Part shown: positions 38,801 to 50,067 of the stretch, one piece after another
How positions within the stretch are numbered: position 1 is the stretch's first letter
Layout: each line of letters opens with the position of its first letter
Assembly: GCF_042242105.1 (NCBI RefSeq)
Contig: NC_092035.1
Location: 8,659,477-8,723,476 of the forward strand
DNA: 64,000 nucleotides
Reading direction: 5' to 3'
From: Pempheris klunzingeri
Taxonomy: Eukaryota > Chordata > Actinopteri > Acropomatiformes > Pempheridae
The notes under the pieces: generated by a model
Seen by the model: only the letters and a program-made list of their open reading frames with translations
Told to the model about the DNA's origin: nothing
Database searches by the model: none
Position numbers and translations under genes: made by a program

Positions 38801-41800
38801 AGTACAAGGAGCCATTCTTTGGGGGGGGGGGGGGGGTCTGTCTGTCTGTCTGAGATCTACAGGACATATTTCTTAGTAGTTTCTTACTACAGGCACTAGC
38901 ACATTGTGTTGTGTATTGTCCGTCATCTGTTTCACTACATTCAAGAACAGATGGAGAGCGACCACAGAGACTGGAGATGTTACACTGTGGCCAATTCAAA
39001 ACATTTCAAGCATCAATGTTTTTGCTCCTAAAAATAGACTGGTCCCAAACAGCTAGCAATGACTAATGCCTGTTCTGAGATGCATACATTCAGGGGGGTT
39101 TTTGCTGGCAGTTTAATGCTATTCAACAAACCAACATGCCTGAAAAGTCAGGGGTGAGCAGTACTACACACAGTGCAGGTGGCAAAATATTCTGAAATCC
39201 ATCTTTTTTCTTGCAAGTTATTTGGGAGAGAAATACACTTGTCAAGTTTGTCACGAGTCAAGGATGCACACACAATGCAAATAAGCAGTCAATGTAAACA
39301 TAACTGTTTGTTTATGAGAAAATGCCACAGGGAACCTTTAACCTATAGATATGAATATAACTCTAATATAACACACACTCGCTGAATTCTGTCTGACAGC
39401 TGTAATATTACAGAAATCAGTCTCCTATAATTGCATTTCCCACAGTACTATTCTGTTGAGACATTGCCAATTTTTCCTTGACAGAAAAACATCCTTGAAT
39501 TACATTTTCATTTTTATTACAAACGCTCTCTTTAGGAAAGTAAGAAAAAGCGGTAATTTTTTCAATTTTCTTTTAAGAATATCATCAAGGGTGAAACAAT
39601 TTATCACTGAGGGACAAAATCATCTCATCTTGAATTGGTTCCGATAAAACCTACAATAAAGTCACATTATTGCATTCTTGCATTTGTTTGACTCACTCGC
39701 TGAGCGTTAACACTATCTCCATCTCCCTGTCATCCCACCTGATCTGATGAGTTTGGCAGGAAGGCAAACAAAAACAAATCAATTTCTGGAACTTCGGCTC
39801 AGAATAATTTGTCAGTGCCATTTTCTACAGTTTACCTTCAGGACAAAACTGGCTGAATTCAGACTGTTTGGACGGTTGGATTCATTTTTTTCTGACAGGC
39901 TTCCCGAACACGAGGACCTGCTGCTTATTGCATATAAACACCTATTTCCTTATGACCATTAATGGTTATGTTTTGGACTCTTTTCATTCTTAACAAGTAA
40001 ACACTGTGAATAAACCACTAGAAACATGCTGGCTTACATGGTTTCATCAGAGTGGAAGGCTGCTTCAAATGCATGATTTGTGTCCAGGCTGCCAATTAAT
40101 CACTATCTTACATCACAGAGCACTTAATAGCCCCTGGCTTTAATCCCATCCATTATTTTGCTGGTTGTCACGGCCAATCAGATGCTGCCTCTATTCAAAA
40201 TGCACCGGTACCTCCAGAGAGTTGAGGGCATGTCTTGTATCGTGATAGATTCAATCAAAAGATAGGGATCAGGGCAGCATGTGTTTGACCTCTCCTTCAT
40301 ATTCAGTCCAATCACAGAGGAAAACAATCAGTGATTACTGAGACTGGTTTCACCGTGTGTCAGGTACATTTGGATGGTATGGGCTATGAATTTACACATG
40401 TGGGAATGCGAATCTTAAAAGTAGTAGCAAATTAATTCAGCGTAGTGCTCACTGTGCAGAACCCAAGGTCTGTATCGCATTTCATCACAGTAATGAAGTG
40501 AGCTACAGTTGCAGTCAGCACAATTAAACTCAATTAATCTTCCCACCATACCATCCCATGAGAGAATTATATTGATTTTACGTTGCGTTGATTTTTTGTC
40601 TTTTTGGAGGAGAGCTCATTTTGTAGTATATGACCTCAGCACATTTTTAATGACTCACAAGGCATTGTCAGACATGTATGTTTGCTTTTGATGCCATTAA
40701 GTCCTCCCCTCCCTGCTTGGATAACATATTTTAAGAAATAATGTAAGGAAACCAGCCAGGGGACAGCTAACCAGTAAATAGCATCAACATAAAACAGGAA
40801 ACTTGCAAAGATACTGGGCGGTATGGGACAACAAGCGCGGTGGCAGATAGCACATGTACAGTAGGCGTGAGCTCATGTCTATTTAAAGAAAAGCCTTTAG
40901 CAGACAAACGAGTTACTGCACTGCAGCCTTTCCTGAGGGTGACAAATTCAGTAAATCCCTGTCCACTCTGCTGTCTCTGCAAACAGAGCGACAGGCAGCC
41001 AGGTGCCTGCCAATGTTCAGCTGGCTACAAACTGTAAGTTACATTCCCGTGGAGTCCATGTGCCCAAAGAGTGTGTGCACTGATTACTATGCTGAGCATT
41101 TTTTTTTTTTTATTTCTTGCTATCAAAAGTTCACGGTTATGCTCTTATTCTCATTTTACTCTCTGCAGCAAAGCAAATTAGTGTATTTCCGAAAATGTTG
41201 AAATAATCCTTTAAAACACATTTGTTCTCTTTGACTCTATGAAGTAACCGAAGTGCAACATGAATAAAGTTTCCGTGTTTGCTTGCTTAGTCAATCTGAG
41301 ATAACCACCTAGCTGAGTGTAATAGGCTGTGACACCTGTCAGTCAAAGCAAATGCACCCAAACAAACCTCTCCGGGCCTTCATAATAAAATTAAAGGAGC
41401 AGTAATTGTTTAAATATCCATACTTGCCACTAGGATACTCATTAAAGGCGGTCAAATTAACGTTTCAGACCTTAACTTGTTGAAATTGATTGAAAGGGAA
41501 TTTCCTTATTCGCTCCAGTGCAATCTCACTGGAGCCAGAGCCTTGTAGCTATTAGAGGAGCTGCATCTTATGGGACTCCCCTATAGCGAATTAAACATTC
41601 AGCTGAGGTCTACCACTAGATTCCCATAAATCACTATGTAAACAAAGCCAGTAACAAGGCACCGCTGTTTCCAAAGGGGACATGATGCAGTCCAATTACT
41701 AATTGCTTAGGACTATTGAGACCTTCTACTTTGAGACTTTGCAGAGTAAAAATTGATCAAAAACTGCAGCTCATACAATTCAGTATCATTAAATTTCCGC

Positions 41801-44800
41801 CTCTTGTACAGTTACACAGGGGTTGATTATACTACACTGGTGAGTCACATGACTAAGGATTAATGAAATCGAGTCTAACTGATACCAAATAACCCCATAA
41901 AAGCCCGGCCCTGCCCCCCTCCACTCCTCCGCTGTAGCGACTTAATAAAGCTGGTGTACAGACGGAGGCCATCACAGCTCAATACAGCTACGGAATGGTT
42001 GATGGAGTGCTGCACACATTTGAGGGGATCCTTATTTACACCTTCATGATCTGTGATACTGTTTTCACGATATGATAAATGCACATAAAAGCTATAATTT
42101 CTAATTGAATCTCCGTGCTAAGGCTTTGTTAACAGATGGTTTTCTAAGCTCCAGGATGTGGAGCGCACACAAGAGGCAGCAGCTTATTAACAGGATGCTC
42201 CAAATATTTTGTACACTCAGTGCCTGTTTACGGTTTGTTCTGCCTCACCAGGTCGCTTCAGACCTTTCCAATTATTTGTTCTGATTACCCTGATCGTGTT
42301 ATGACAGTCTACACCACCGAGCACATACCCAAAGGTGCTAATTTGTTCAACAAGACACCTCGGCGTAGAAATTGGTTAGATATTAGAAACTCCTGAGCCG
42401 TCCCCAATGTAGTAACAAGTCTACAAGTCTTTTTTTTTCTGAGGGAAGCCAACCGTTCAGCCTGGGCTCTGGGGGAATAAAAGTTCATTTAATGCTTATG
42501 AGATCCACTTCATGATAACTTATCTCACACGTACTGAAAAGGACGGGGTGAGCTCAGCAAAGTGTCGCTTTGAATCAGCAGGGAGCGGAGAGTGTCCAGG
42601 CCGAGCCAAGGTGCAGCTACAGATGACGCTCCACATAAGCAGGGCCCTGTCTGAACTGAAGTGCTCTCCTGAGTCCTGAATGATTACTATAATGCGATGT
42701 GCGTCGGGTGTCATTTCACCTTTGTGCTGTAAGAGTTTTACAGCTGCTTCTTCAGTCGTAGCAGCAAACACTGCAGACGAGACATGTAATAAAACAATCC
42801 GGGAACTAACATGTAAATACAGATCCAAAGGACATAATGATATTTTGGAAATTTTAAATCTAGGAGGATTTACCTATATTTTTGCTGAGTTTAAATTTGC
42901 ATAATTTTTTACATTATGGAAAATTGGCACCATTACAAATAGCAGAATTAGCTATTAGCAGTTCCGGTTTGAAATATACCCATGAATGTACAGATACATG
43001 ACACTGGGTTACTTTGATACCAAAGAGAACTTAAAACATGATGATCCTCAAGCAAGTTCTGCATTATATAGGAATGTCTTTTTTCCCCATGATTTCTAAG
43101 CAGGTTTGTGGCCGTTTATTCCAAATGGACATCACAGATAATGTCATTCTCAGAAAAGGTCAGACAAAATGAATCCAAAAAAAAAATGTGAGAACCATGA
43201 CTGTGACCAAGAGAGCTTAGATAAGTGCCCAATTGACTTTTGTGGTAATCTGGGACTTTGGATTTTACAGTGCGTTAATTGCCTGCATGAGCTGTGTGTC
43301 ACAGGTGCTGCTGCAGCTCTTACTGCTGACCATGTTGGTGGGCAGACCAAACCAGTGGGCCAAACAACATGAACTAATTGATGATTTCAGGACACCTGCA
43401 TGCACCTGTCGCTTTTACTTCCCACGGTATCTTTGGTTCACGCCACGCCCCCCACCCCCAAACTCTCCCACAGCTCCCTGAAGAGGCTCCCCTCACAGTT
43501 TGAAAAGCACTAACAGTCACTAAAAAAGAAAAGAAGACAAAACATTACAGCAGTGTTACAGAGCTGCCTATAGTGCACACTGAAACACGATCAGCAGCCT
43601 TAGTCAGTCAGAGAAAAGAGTCGGGTAACTTGATGATATATAACAGTCTAAACTTCAAGTATCTTAACCCATTGGTCAGGAAATATTTATAGCATTTGCA
43701 AAAGAAATCTTAAGAGGAGTTCCAATTTTGAGAACAGCCTATTAACTGATCCTCTGGTTGTGTGTTTAATCTTCTCCATTTGAAGGACTTTAAAACCCAG
43801 AAGCTTTAAAACAGCGAACAAGAACAAAATAAATGAGTCAGTTCTTCTGGGACAGAGCATCTGTCTCACTTGTCCTCTGTCCCCCGGTAGGCGTTTATTA
43901 ACCTGGTTTAACTAGGATCAGACAACAACCACTGCTTCTAGTTTCATTGCATGTGAACATTTGTTGCTTTTCTTATGCTATAAACAGAATATTTTAGGTT
44001 TTTGGCATGTTGGTCAGACAACAAAAGTAATTTGAAGACATCATCTTGGGCTCTGGGATTATTTATTGATTTCATTGACTTATTGATTATTTAAGTCTAC
44101 ACACGGAGTGAAATTATTGCTTTAGTGTTTTGTGCTCCAGTCCAACACACTCAGTGTAGTAACACATATAAATGTATTTAATATATTTTCTCTGCTTGCT
44201 TTGATGAAGCTGCTCTTATTGTGTCTGCAGACATAAAATGCTTCACTTCCTGTTTACAGGAGAGTTCACACCATTAGTCAATTCATTTTAATTACAGTAA
44301 TCAGTTCTTCATTGGCTGCTTTTCTTTGTAAAAACTCAAACACAAAACATTCAATAACAGTTCAGTGGACCTAAGGGAATTATAATAATCTGCTTTTTTC
44401 ATTATTTTTATTTTGATAGAATAATTTTGATAGAGCAAATGATTAATCAACAAAAGAATTGTCTGATAGACCAATAATAATTGTCAGCTGCAGAGAAAAA
44501 GTGAATAATTCATGGAGAAAGAGTTGAGAATTATTGCTCAAAATATGCATATCCCCCAAATATAGTCAACAAAAGAAGCAAACCAGATATGAAAGTAATT
44601 TTTCACTGCGTCAGAAGCTGCAGGTTATGGACAAAATCTCCAATTCAGTGGATTGGACAGCAGTAATTCCACAAGTGGAAGGTGGGTTGGGGCTTTAATT
44701 TCCTGTCCCGGCACTGGAGTATCACATCTGAGAGCAACAATACAGCTGCATAATCAGGCTCCACTGCTCTCCAATGGCCTAAAGGGAGACAGCAGAGGAA

Positions 44801-46886
44801 GAAGAGGTCCACTACGGATTAACGCAAATAAAAGAAGACTGTTTGAGTGTCTCACCTCCCAAACGTGTGAGAGAGGGGATGAGACGGAGGCAGCGATTCG
44901 TGTACAGGACATTTCTCTGAGCGCACCCCAAAGCTGGGTGGTCGAGCCATGCTGCTGCTTATGTTCCAGCCTGTATAAGGTCAATAAAAGAAATGCAGCA
45001 CAGAGGAATGGCTGTGAATTATTTATTGTGGGAAGATTTGAAATGTTTTTGTTACTGCAGCAGTGGTGGGAGTGGGGAGAAAAAAATTAAGGAAAAAAAA
45101 AAGCAGTCTCGCCCACATTCAGACCTCATTACCTAATCAGCCCACTGGAGTCCTGAAAGGAGCTCGGGGGCCTTATCTCCTCTGGTGTGGGGTTTAATCT
45201 CCTCAGCATTTTGAAAAGAAGAAAGAAGCAGGAAAAACAAACATTCAGAATTATAACAGCTTCTGCACACTGCACAGCTGATCGTTGTGGCTGTAAAATA
45301 GGATCTGGCTGAAAAACTGGTTGGATGGCAGTGGTCCTGGGGTGTCGGTCAGCACACTGGACAGGAGACAGGATGGAGCATTGCCTTTTAGCCTCTGATT
45401 TATCCTTTATTACAGCAAGGCAGTACAGAAGGCCTGATAATGGCATGTAACAAAAGCAGCTGTATGGTCACATATCAGAAAACATCAGGAGTTCAGCTAG
45501 ACTTAGTTGATAATGTACACAGGCCATAGCAGTAACAGGAATCTCAATTCTGACACTGACGACTTACTAATTGTGCAAAACAGCAGCAATAATCTAGTAT
45601 TCCTATAAACACAAATACAAACGCTACCATCAACAGGCGTTTAAGACTCATATAATACTACCAGCATCAAATGACCGTGTGGCTGGGTCATGTTTTCAGT
45701 CATTGCAGCAAACAAGATATGGGATAAAACAGCCCTGGAACTAACATGTAACATGCAGATCCAAAAAACAAGAATTACAATTTTAGGAGGATTTACCTAT
45801 ATTTTTGCTGAGTTTAAATTTGCACAGTTTGTTACATTTTGTCACATTGGCACCATTGCAGATCTACTGCACCCAATATAATATCCACAAACAGAAACAG
45901 GACTGCAGAATATACACTTAACATGTTGACATGCCAGTAATTAATCAAGCAGAGGTAAATCTATCCAAAGCCTACTAGTGTATCTCCCTCTGGAGTTGAT
46001 AAGCCATCAGAGAGATGTCCATAGGTGGAATCAACTCTATTTTCAGTCTCAATATCAAGATTAAAACCTAATTTACTGACTGGTCATTCACACACACAAG
46101 CAGAGTGGAGAAACATGCCGGATAACAGAGAAAAGTCCGCTCAGAGATGATGGGTCTACTACTCCCGGACTTTATTACACTGATTATTGGCGGAGAGGGG
46201 GGGGGCAGCAGTCTTGTTGGATGTTTGCCGCTTGATTGCATGCAAAGAGGCCCAGGAACGCGATTGAAACAACATTTCACTGTAAAAAATGTAAATCATC
46301 TCATGGTAAACACAGTGCCCAGAGGGAGAGGGAGAAAATCAGTGACCAGAGGGTAAATCTGATTTCAGATCGGTTACATTAGGTCCACTAATTACATTTT
46401 GAAGCAGGTGATTATTCACAGGTGGCAGTTTGTTATTAAGAGTAAATAACATTATGGAGCTTTTCCACCTTATAATCTGAAAGAAATGTCCACTATTTTT
46501 ATGAAGAAAATTCAAAAATAGTTTACATCTTACCCCTGTGCAAGAATATAAGGATTCCAAATCCTGATTATCAATTTACCAAAAAGGAAAAAAAGGCTAT
46601 GACACCTTTTTTTCTTTTTAAGCCATCTGTTTGGGGCCAGATGTTGCCTCTTCTAAAGCATAAATACAGTTTCACACCTCAGCCTGGTTGGTTGACGAGA
46701 GACAGCCTGGTGGACAGAGGAAGAAGAGGAGGAGATCTTACCTTTGACTCTGGTGGTCGGTCTGGGGAGGACGGAGCTGTTGGTGCAGCTCACATTGTAG
46801 TCGGTGACTTCCACGCTGAGGTTCCCCTGATCCCCACAGCCCGCAGACACCTCCACCACGCTCCCATTCACCGCCTGCAGAGCCAT
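22279..46886 (-). CDS. cckbr: cholecystokinin B / gastrin receptor (class A GPCR), complete, five coding exons
   Basis: This is a plasma-membrane receptor for gastrin and CCK, a family that signals mainly through Gq and calcium. Coding exons, 5' to 3' on the minus strand, are 46886-46742, 35767-35519, 29081-28820, 23643-23516 and 22856-22279. They sum to 1,362 nt, giving 453 aa; human CCKBR is 447 aa. All junctions are GT-AG and keep frame. Visible marks are four N-glycosylation sequons in the N-terminus (N7, N22, N31, N36), the E148-R149-Y150 motif after TM3, C341-W342-M343-P344 in TM6, N382-P383-I384-I385-Y386 in TM7, and a cysteine-rich tail. CCKBR rather than CCKAR is favoured by ERYSAIC, WQTRSHA and MVPYPV in exon 3, ISRELY after TM5, DGCY in loop 3, ALSGAPISFIHLLSY before TM7, and the SYTTVST end. 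The ATG has A at -3 and G at +4. Whether it is the a or b teleost paralogue cannot be told. Confidence 0.95.
22857..23515 (-). other. cckbr: cckbr intron 4
   Basis: A 659-bp intron. Nothing recognisable lies within it apart from AT-rich sequence. Confidence 0.8.
23516..23643 (-). CDS. cckbr: cckbr exon 4: TM5
   Basis: This exon completes Trp219 and encodes TM5 (LFFIPGVVMIIAYGLISREL) and the start of intracellular loop 3. The acceptor is TTTCCAG and the donor GTGAGA. Confidence 0.93.
24060..24290 (+). repeat. teleost-type dispersed repeat
   Basis: It ends with the run TAAAGCCCCCTGAGGCGACT, then TGATTTGGGGCTATACAAAT and AAACTGACTTGA. From memory this is a common 3' signature of a teleost dispersed element; no classification is attempted. 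Confidence 0.45.
26695..26880 (+). repeat. teleost-type dispersed repeat with (CAAT)n edge
   Basis: Tandem CAAT units are followed by CTTTATTTATAGAGCGCCAA, GACGCTTTACATAAAGAACA and GGTCTAGACCAGACTCTTTA. The order matches a widespread teleost repeat known from memory. It lies in cckbr intron 3. Confidence 0.5.
28820..29081 (-). CDS. cckbr: cckbr exon 3: TM3, TM4 and extracellular loop 2
   Basis: This exon encodes about residues 132-218. It includes the ERY motif, WQTRSHA in loop 2, MVPYPV in TM4, and the loop cysteine in MCRLDWP that should pair with the exon 2 cysteine. It contains an N-x-S sequon in the loop (KSNST) and uses a GTAAGT donor. Confidence 0.94.
29754..29771. promoter_or_regulatory. 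two tandem ATTTGCAT octamer motifs
   Basis: ATTTGCAT occurs at 29754-29761 and again at 29764-29771, followed by TGCATATGCATA. The octamer is the classic POU-domain (Oct) site. Whether it works here is inference, because TGCAT-rich simple sequence gives the same pattern. Confidence 0.3.
31745..31870 (+). repeat. teleost-type dispersed repeat fragment
   Basis: It contains CTTATACAGCACTTTTGCTT, then GAAGTGCTTTACAAAGC, a pattern seen at the edge of many teleost repeats. It is truncated. Confidence 0.4.
31912..32135 (+). repeat. fold-back dispersed repeat (MITE-like)
   Basis: The left arm is GGCTTAGCTTAGCATAAAGG, then GAAAACGGGGAAACAG. The right arm is the inverted CTATGCTAAGCTAACCAG, followed by GAGAGCGGTAGCGATATTGG. 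It belongs to the same family as 6775-7205 and lies in cckbr intron 2. Confidence 0.55.
35519..35767 (-). CDS. cckbr: cckbr exon 2: TM1, TM2 and start of TM3
   Basis: This exon encodes about residues 49-131. TM1 carries FGNLLIIVV, TM2 carries LAVSDLMM, and the extracellular cysteine is in AMCKTV. Junctions are phase 1 on both sides, with a GTGAGG donor. The acceptor is preceded by a (CT)13 run that serves as the polypyrimidine tract. Confidence 0.93.
35773..35798. repeat. (AG)13 microsatellite at the cckbr exon 2 acceptor
   Basis: Thirteen AG units begin six bases outside exon 2. Read on the gene strand they are CT units and form the polypyrimidine tract of the intron 1 acceptor (CTCTCTGTCAG). 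Confidence 0.9.
36079..36096. repeat. (TTTC)n microsatellite
   Basis: About four TTTC units in cckbr intron 1. Confidence 0.7.
38821..38852. repeat. G16 tract followed by (TCTG)4
   Basis: Sixteen uninterrupted G residues followed by four TCTG units. The run could form a quadruplex or be an assembly weak point. Confidence 0.8.
41163..41217 (-). repeat. fragment of fold-back repeat family
   Basis: It matches the terminal end of the family: AGTGTATTTCCGAAAATGTT, then GAAATAATCCTTTAAA. Confidence 0.4.
42751..42936 (+). repeat. dispersed repeat in cckbr intron 1, copy A
   Basis: It shares with 45695-45860 the ordered words GCAGCAAACA, GGAACTAACATGTAA, CAGATCCAAA, AGGAGGATTTACCTATATTT and TTGGCACCATT. 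In one frame both copies read GGFTYIFAEFKFA. The rest of the frame is not conserved, so this is probably shared ancestry rather than a protein. Class unknown. Confidence 0.55.
45695..45860 (+). repeat. dispersed repeat in cckbr intron 1, copy B
   Basis: This is the second copy of the repeat at 42751-42936, in the same orientation about 2.9 kb away and diverged by substitutions and small gaps. The GGFTYIFAEFKFA frame segment is retained. Confidence 0.55.
46742..46886 (-). CDS. cckbr: cckbr exon 1: extracellular N-terminus
   Basis: This exon encodes residues 1-48. It starts at the ATG at 46886; the frame stays open upstream but offers only a TTG, so the ATG is preferred. All four glycosylation sequons are here. 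It ends in phase 1 at a GTAAGA donor. Confidence 0.85.
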
Positions 46887-47101
46887 CCTCTCTTGGAAAA
46901 AGCCCAAGCTGGAGTTTAATAACTTTAATTTTCAAATCTAGCACCTATCTGGCTGGAGGGCAGCCGGACTGTGAGGTTAATTACGGCGGAGTAGTGAGGG
47001 AAGCCCCGTGAGGCGCAGCGCGGCGCAGCGCTCCCAGCAGCGCACTGAAGCCCGACTGTGAAGGAATGAAGCTGCGCTGCTAAGGCAACTAAGCAGCTCT
47101 G

Positions 47102-47153
<52 letters not shown>

Positions 47154-47190
47154 TCACACGTACTCTCTCTCCCTCTCGCTCCCCCTCTCT
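46887..47190 (-). promoter_or_regulatory. cckbr: likely cckbr 5' UTR and promoter region
   Basis: Immediately upstream of the cckbr start is a short CpG-rich patch (about 47005-47060, with GGCGCAGCGCGGCGCAGCGC) followed by a long pyrimidine tract. No TATA box was seen, so this would be a CpG-type promoter. The transcription start is not visible and an upstream non-coding exon is possible. Confidence 0.4.
47109..47150. repeat. (CT)21 microsatellite upstream of cckbr
   Basis: Twenty-one uninterrupted CT units within a longer pyrimidine-rich stretch (about 47098-47190). It lies about 220 bp upstream of the cckbr ATG and reads as GA on the gene strand. Confidence 0.9.
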
Positions 47191-47597
47191 TCATTCAACT
47201 CACGACTGTCACTGTACAACTTAGCCAAGGCTGCTCATGAACAGACTTCTTATCTGGAGCTGCAAGGTGCAGGAACTTCTCTCTCCTCTTTAAATGAAAA
47301 AAAAACCCACAATGGAGACTAAATGTTTTGTGTGTGTTGCATCTGATGGAGCGTTTCAGCATCTTTCAGCTCATTGTTGTGGCCTGCTTCTGTCTGAGCG
47401 CATCTGCAGCCTCCTATAGGAGAAATGTTGCATCTAACATCACCAAAAGTTTTTGGTGTAGCAGCTCTGGGTGCTGGTGTCCTCTCTGTGGGGAGGGAAT
47501 CCTCTCCCTGGTAACCAACACACTGTTTTGGTTGGCTCATTGTTAGTCCAAGTTTTGGTGAAACTGCTGTTTGGTGCTGAGAAGGATTTGGATTTTT

Positions 47598-47732
47598 ACA
47601 GCAAACAGTCAGCGACTAGTGGAGCATTTAGCAGCTAAACAGGCAGATTTTCTTTTCTCAGGAGTTGGTGGAGACTAAAAACTGAGCTGAAAGGAGAGTA
47701 AATATTGGACAACATATTCATCAGATGGCCAG
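47598..47732 (+). repeat. dispersed repeat, copy B of a pair
   Basis: This is the diverged partner of 4031-4166, with the shared words CATTTAGCAGCTAAACAGG, TCAGGAGTTGGTGGAGA and TATTCATCAG in the same order. Confidence 0.5.
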
Positions 47733-50005
47733 TGGCTAATATTGTCAGCTGCTTGTGAAAATAGTCAAGTGTTTGCTGACAATTGCGCCACATCAACTTT
47801 ACAAGGCAACGCTTTGTCAATATTGTGTTAGCTTGTTACCGCTGCACAAGTGGCCAAAAAACAAATACCAATGCAAACACACCTCTCTGGGCTTTTCTCT
47901 AATCTCTGCTTGTTTATGTCTTAAAGTTTTTATTTAAATGAAACCATCTGAAGTTGATGGGGAAGCACTGATGTTTGATGAAGCTGCTAACACCTCGGAC
48001 AAGAAAGGAACCACTAGTTTAATCTTTAATAATTCATTGTATTTTACAAGCTCATTTTATCCTTATTAATGTAAAATCTTTGTCTTTATGACAAAAGCTG
48101 TCATATATAAATGTAGTGGAGTAAAAAGTACAATTATTCCCTCTGAAATAAAGTGAAGTAGAAGCATAAAATGGAAACAAGTAAAATTCAAGAACCTCAA
48201 AGTTGTCTGTACGTACAGTAGTTATGTAAATAGTTACTTTCCCCCAGTGCCTTGGAGCTGGTTTATATTTGAGATAACCCTCTGTGCTAAATCCCAGAGG
48301 GCCCCAGAGCCACTTGCAAAGATTTTCTTCTTCCTCTTCTCTTAGATTAAACGATTGAGCTGCTGAGGCTGTATCCATCAAGTGTGAGTGTGCAGGAAGA
48401 AATTTGGTGTGGGTGGGTGTTGGGGTTAAGAGAGATAGGGATGTAATTCCAATTTTGAAACCATCTAAACCCATCAGAAGCCAAAAAAACAAACCAACAA
48501 AAAACATCTGTATTTTGGTGACACATTAGCTGCCTTCAACAAGGGATTCAGTGTATGAAGACAAAAGCAAAAACCTCATTTTAAAGATATGGAAAAGGGT
48601 GATCCTGTGGCAAAAATCTCACCCAGAGCCCCAGAGACCGGCCCTGTCTGAATCCCCCTTTTTAACTCAAGTTCTTTGACTCGGGTCACCCTCACTCAAT
48701 TGCAGGATCAGTGTCACCAGTTTTGTTAGAACTACTTTTTCAAGTGTCCCACTTTCATGTATCATTTTGGTGGGTCAATAACAGAACACAGGAATGGATG
48801 CTGTTGATTTCTCCAATTTCTCTGCTCTAGTGAAAAAGGTCTTGCAGGATGTCAGGAGGGATCATCTGTGAGACAAAGAGCAGCAATTCTGCAAGGTTTA
48901 GAGGGAAGTATCAGCCACTTTTTCCAAAGTGTCTGGTGATTTAGAGCAGTGGATGGTGCCATGGTTGCAAATTGTTTTTTGGCACAGGGATAGATATTGC
49001 ACATCCTGTGTTTTTGATTAAAGTGTTTGACACACTTTTTTGAATGCCGCTGTCATTTACACTTTGACAGGTTTAAATGATTTGTTTTTGAACTGGAAAC
49101 TTTCTGTAGCCAGAGGAACAACTGATACATTTTCTGTTTGGTTATTTGGCCGGCCCTCAGGAGTAAGGTGAGAGGTTCTGTGACACCTGATGTGCAGTGT
49201 AATAGTTTTGTTTATGGGGAATGAAGTCAGAGTGCCTTGGGGTTTGGATCATGTGTTATTGCTTGAGAATTGATACTGAAAAAAATTCTGGAGGCTGCGG
49301 GGGAGGAGGGGGAGTTATTTTGCACTGTGGGGGACGAGGGCTTGACTATTTGTGTTTGTGGTTTGTTAAGCAGTTGCTGTCAGTCCTGCTGATAGTTTTA
49401 CGAGTGCTGCTGCCGCAGTTGTTACTGTTTTATATTGCTCTTGTGTGGGAGGTGTGTGTGTGTATGTGGTACTCCAGCTTGGCTAACATGTGCTGGTGTT
49501 TCTTCCACATTTTTGAAGATTAAAGGGATGCCAAAAGTCTCTCTCTTCTGCTACCTCTCATGCTGTTTTGTTTGGCAGCTGCTCCTTATTGATTTTCACT
49601 GTATCAAGGCCTTCATTCCGGTCATGACCAGCATGTCTGATGAGATGGGAACTATTCAGCTTCTGATACTCCAGGGTGTCAGAACATCCAGATCCAGTAG
49701 AGGCATGTTGTTTACTCTGGTAGCCCTGAAGTTCCTTGTCTATAAATTCAACTGAAGCAAAGGCAGCTCAAGTAAAGCACTAAAACGACTGATGTACATA
49801 AAAAGGAATGTCTGTCCGCCATTTTAAGAATTCATGAATGCGCCAGGATAGCTCAGTAAATACTCATGAACATACACAAATCTTTCCAAAAGCTAGAAAC
49901 AGATAGCTGACCTTTAACGAACAGAACTATTGGTTGTTGCGTTGACAGTGGAATGATGATTATATTGCGTAAACCACCTCAGGCCACAATCCTCAGTGGA
50001 TCAGT

Positions 50006-50067
50006 CTCCTCATTTACCTGCTGGCAAGACAGCGAATAAAAGTATTTCCCAAAATATCAAACTATTA
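50006..50067 (-). repeat. fragment of fold-back repeat family
   Basis: It carries the terminal signature CAAGACAGCGAATAAAAGTA, then TTTCCCAAAATATCAAACTA, typical of one arm of the family. Confidence 0.4.

Larger units (their letters stand above)
35768..46741 (-). other. cckbr: cckbr intron 1
   Basis: This is the longest intron, about 11 kb. It includes a pure (CT)13 acceptor tract, a (TTTC)n run near 36079, a G16 tract with TCTG units at 38821-38852, and a fold-back fragment at 41163-41217. Two diverged copies of one repeat lie at 42751-42936 and 45695-45860. No exon of another gene could be supported. Confidence 0.8.

Noticed and set aside
44653-45090. 145-aa plus-strand frame in cckbr intron 1
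   Set aside because: Considered as a retroelement polymerase remnant, but no reverse transcriptase motif is present.
22279-46886. Assignment as CCK type A receptor
   Set aside because: Exon 3, the ISRELY segment, the SAPISFIHLLSY-like region before TM7 and the SYTT-type end fit the B/gastrin type better.
46887-46907. Upstream TTG as the cckbr start
   Set aside because: The frame stays open above the ATG, but vertebrate genes rarely start at TTG, and the ATG at 46886 has a good context and gives the usual family length.
49221-49755. Hydrophobic overlapping frames between cckbr and cpo
   Set aside because: GT-rich sequence gives Leu/Val/Cys-rich translations; no start context or splice support.
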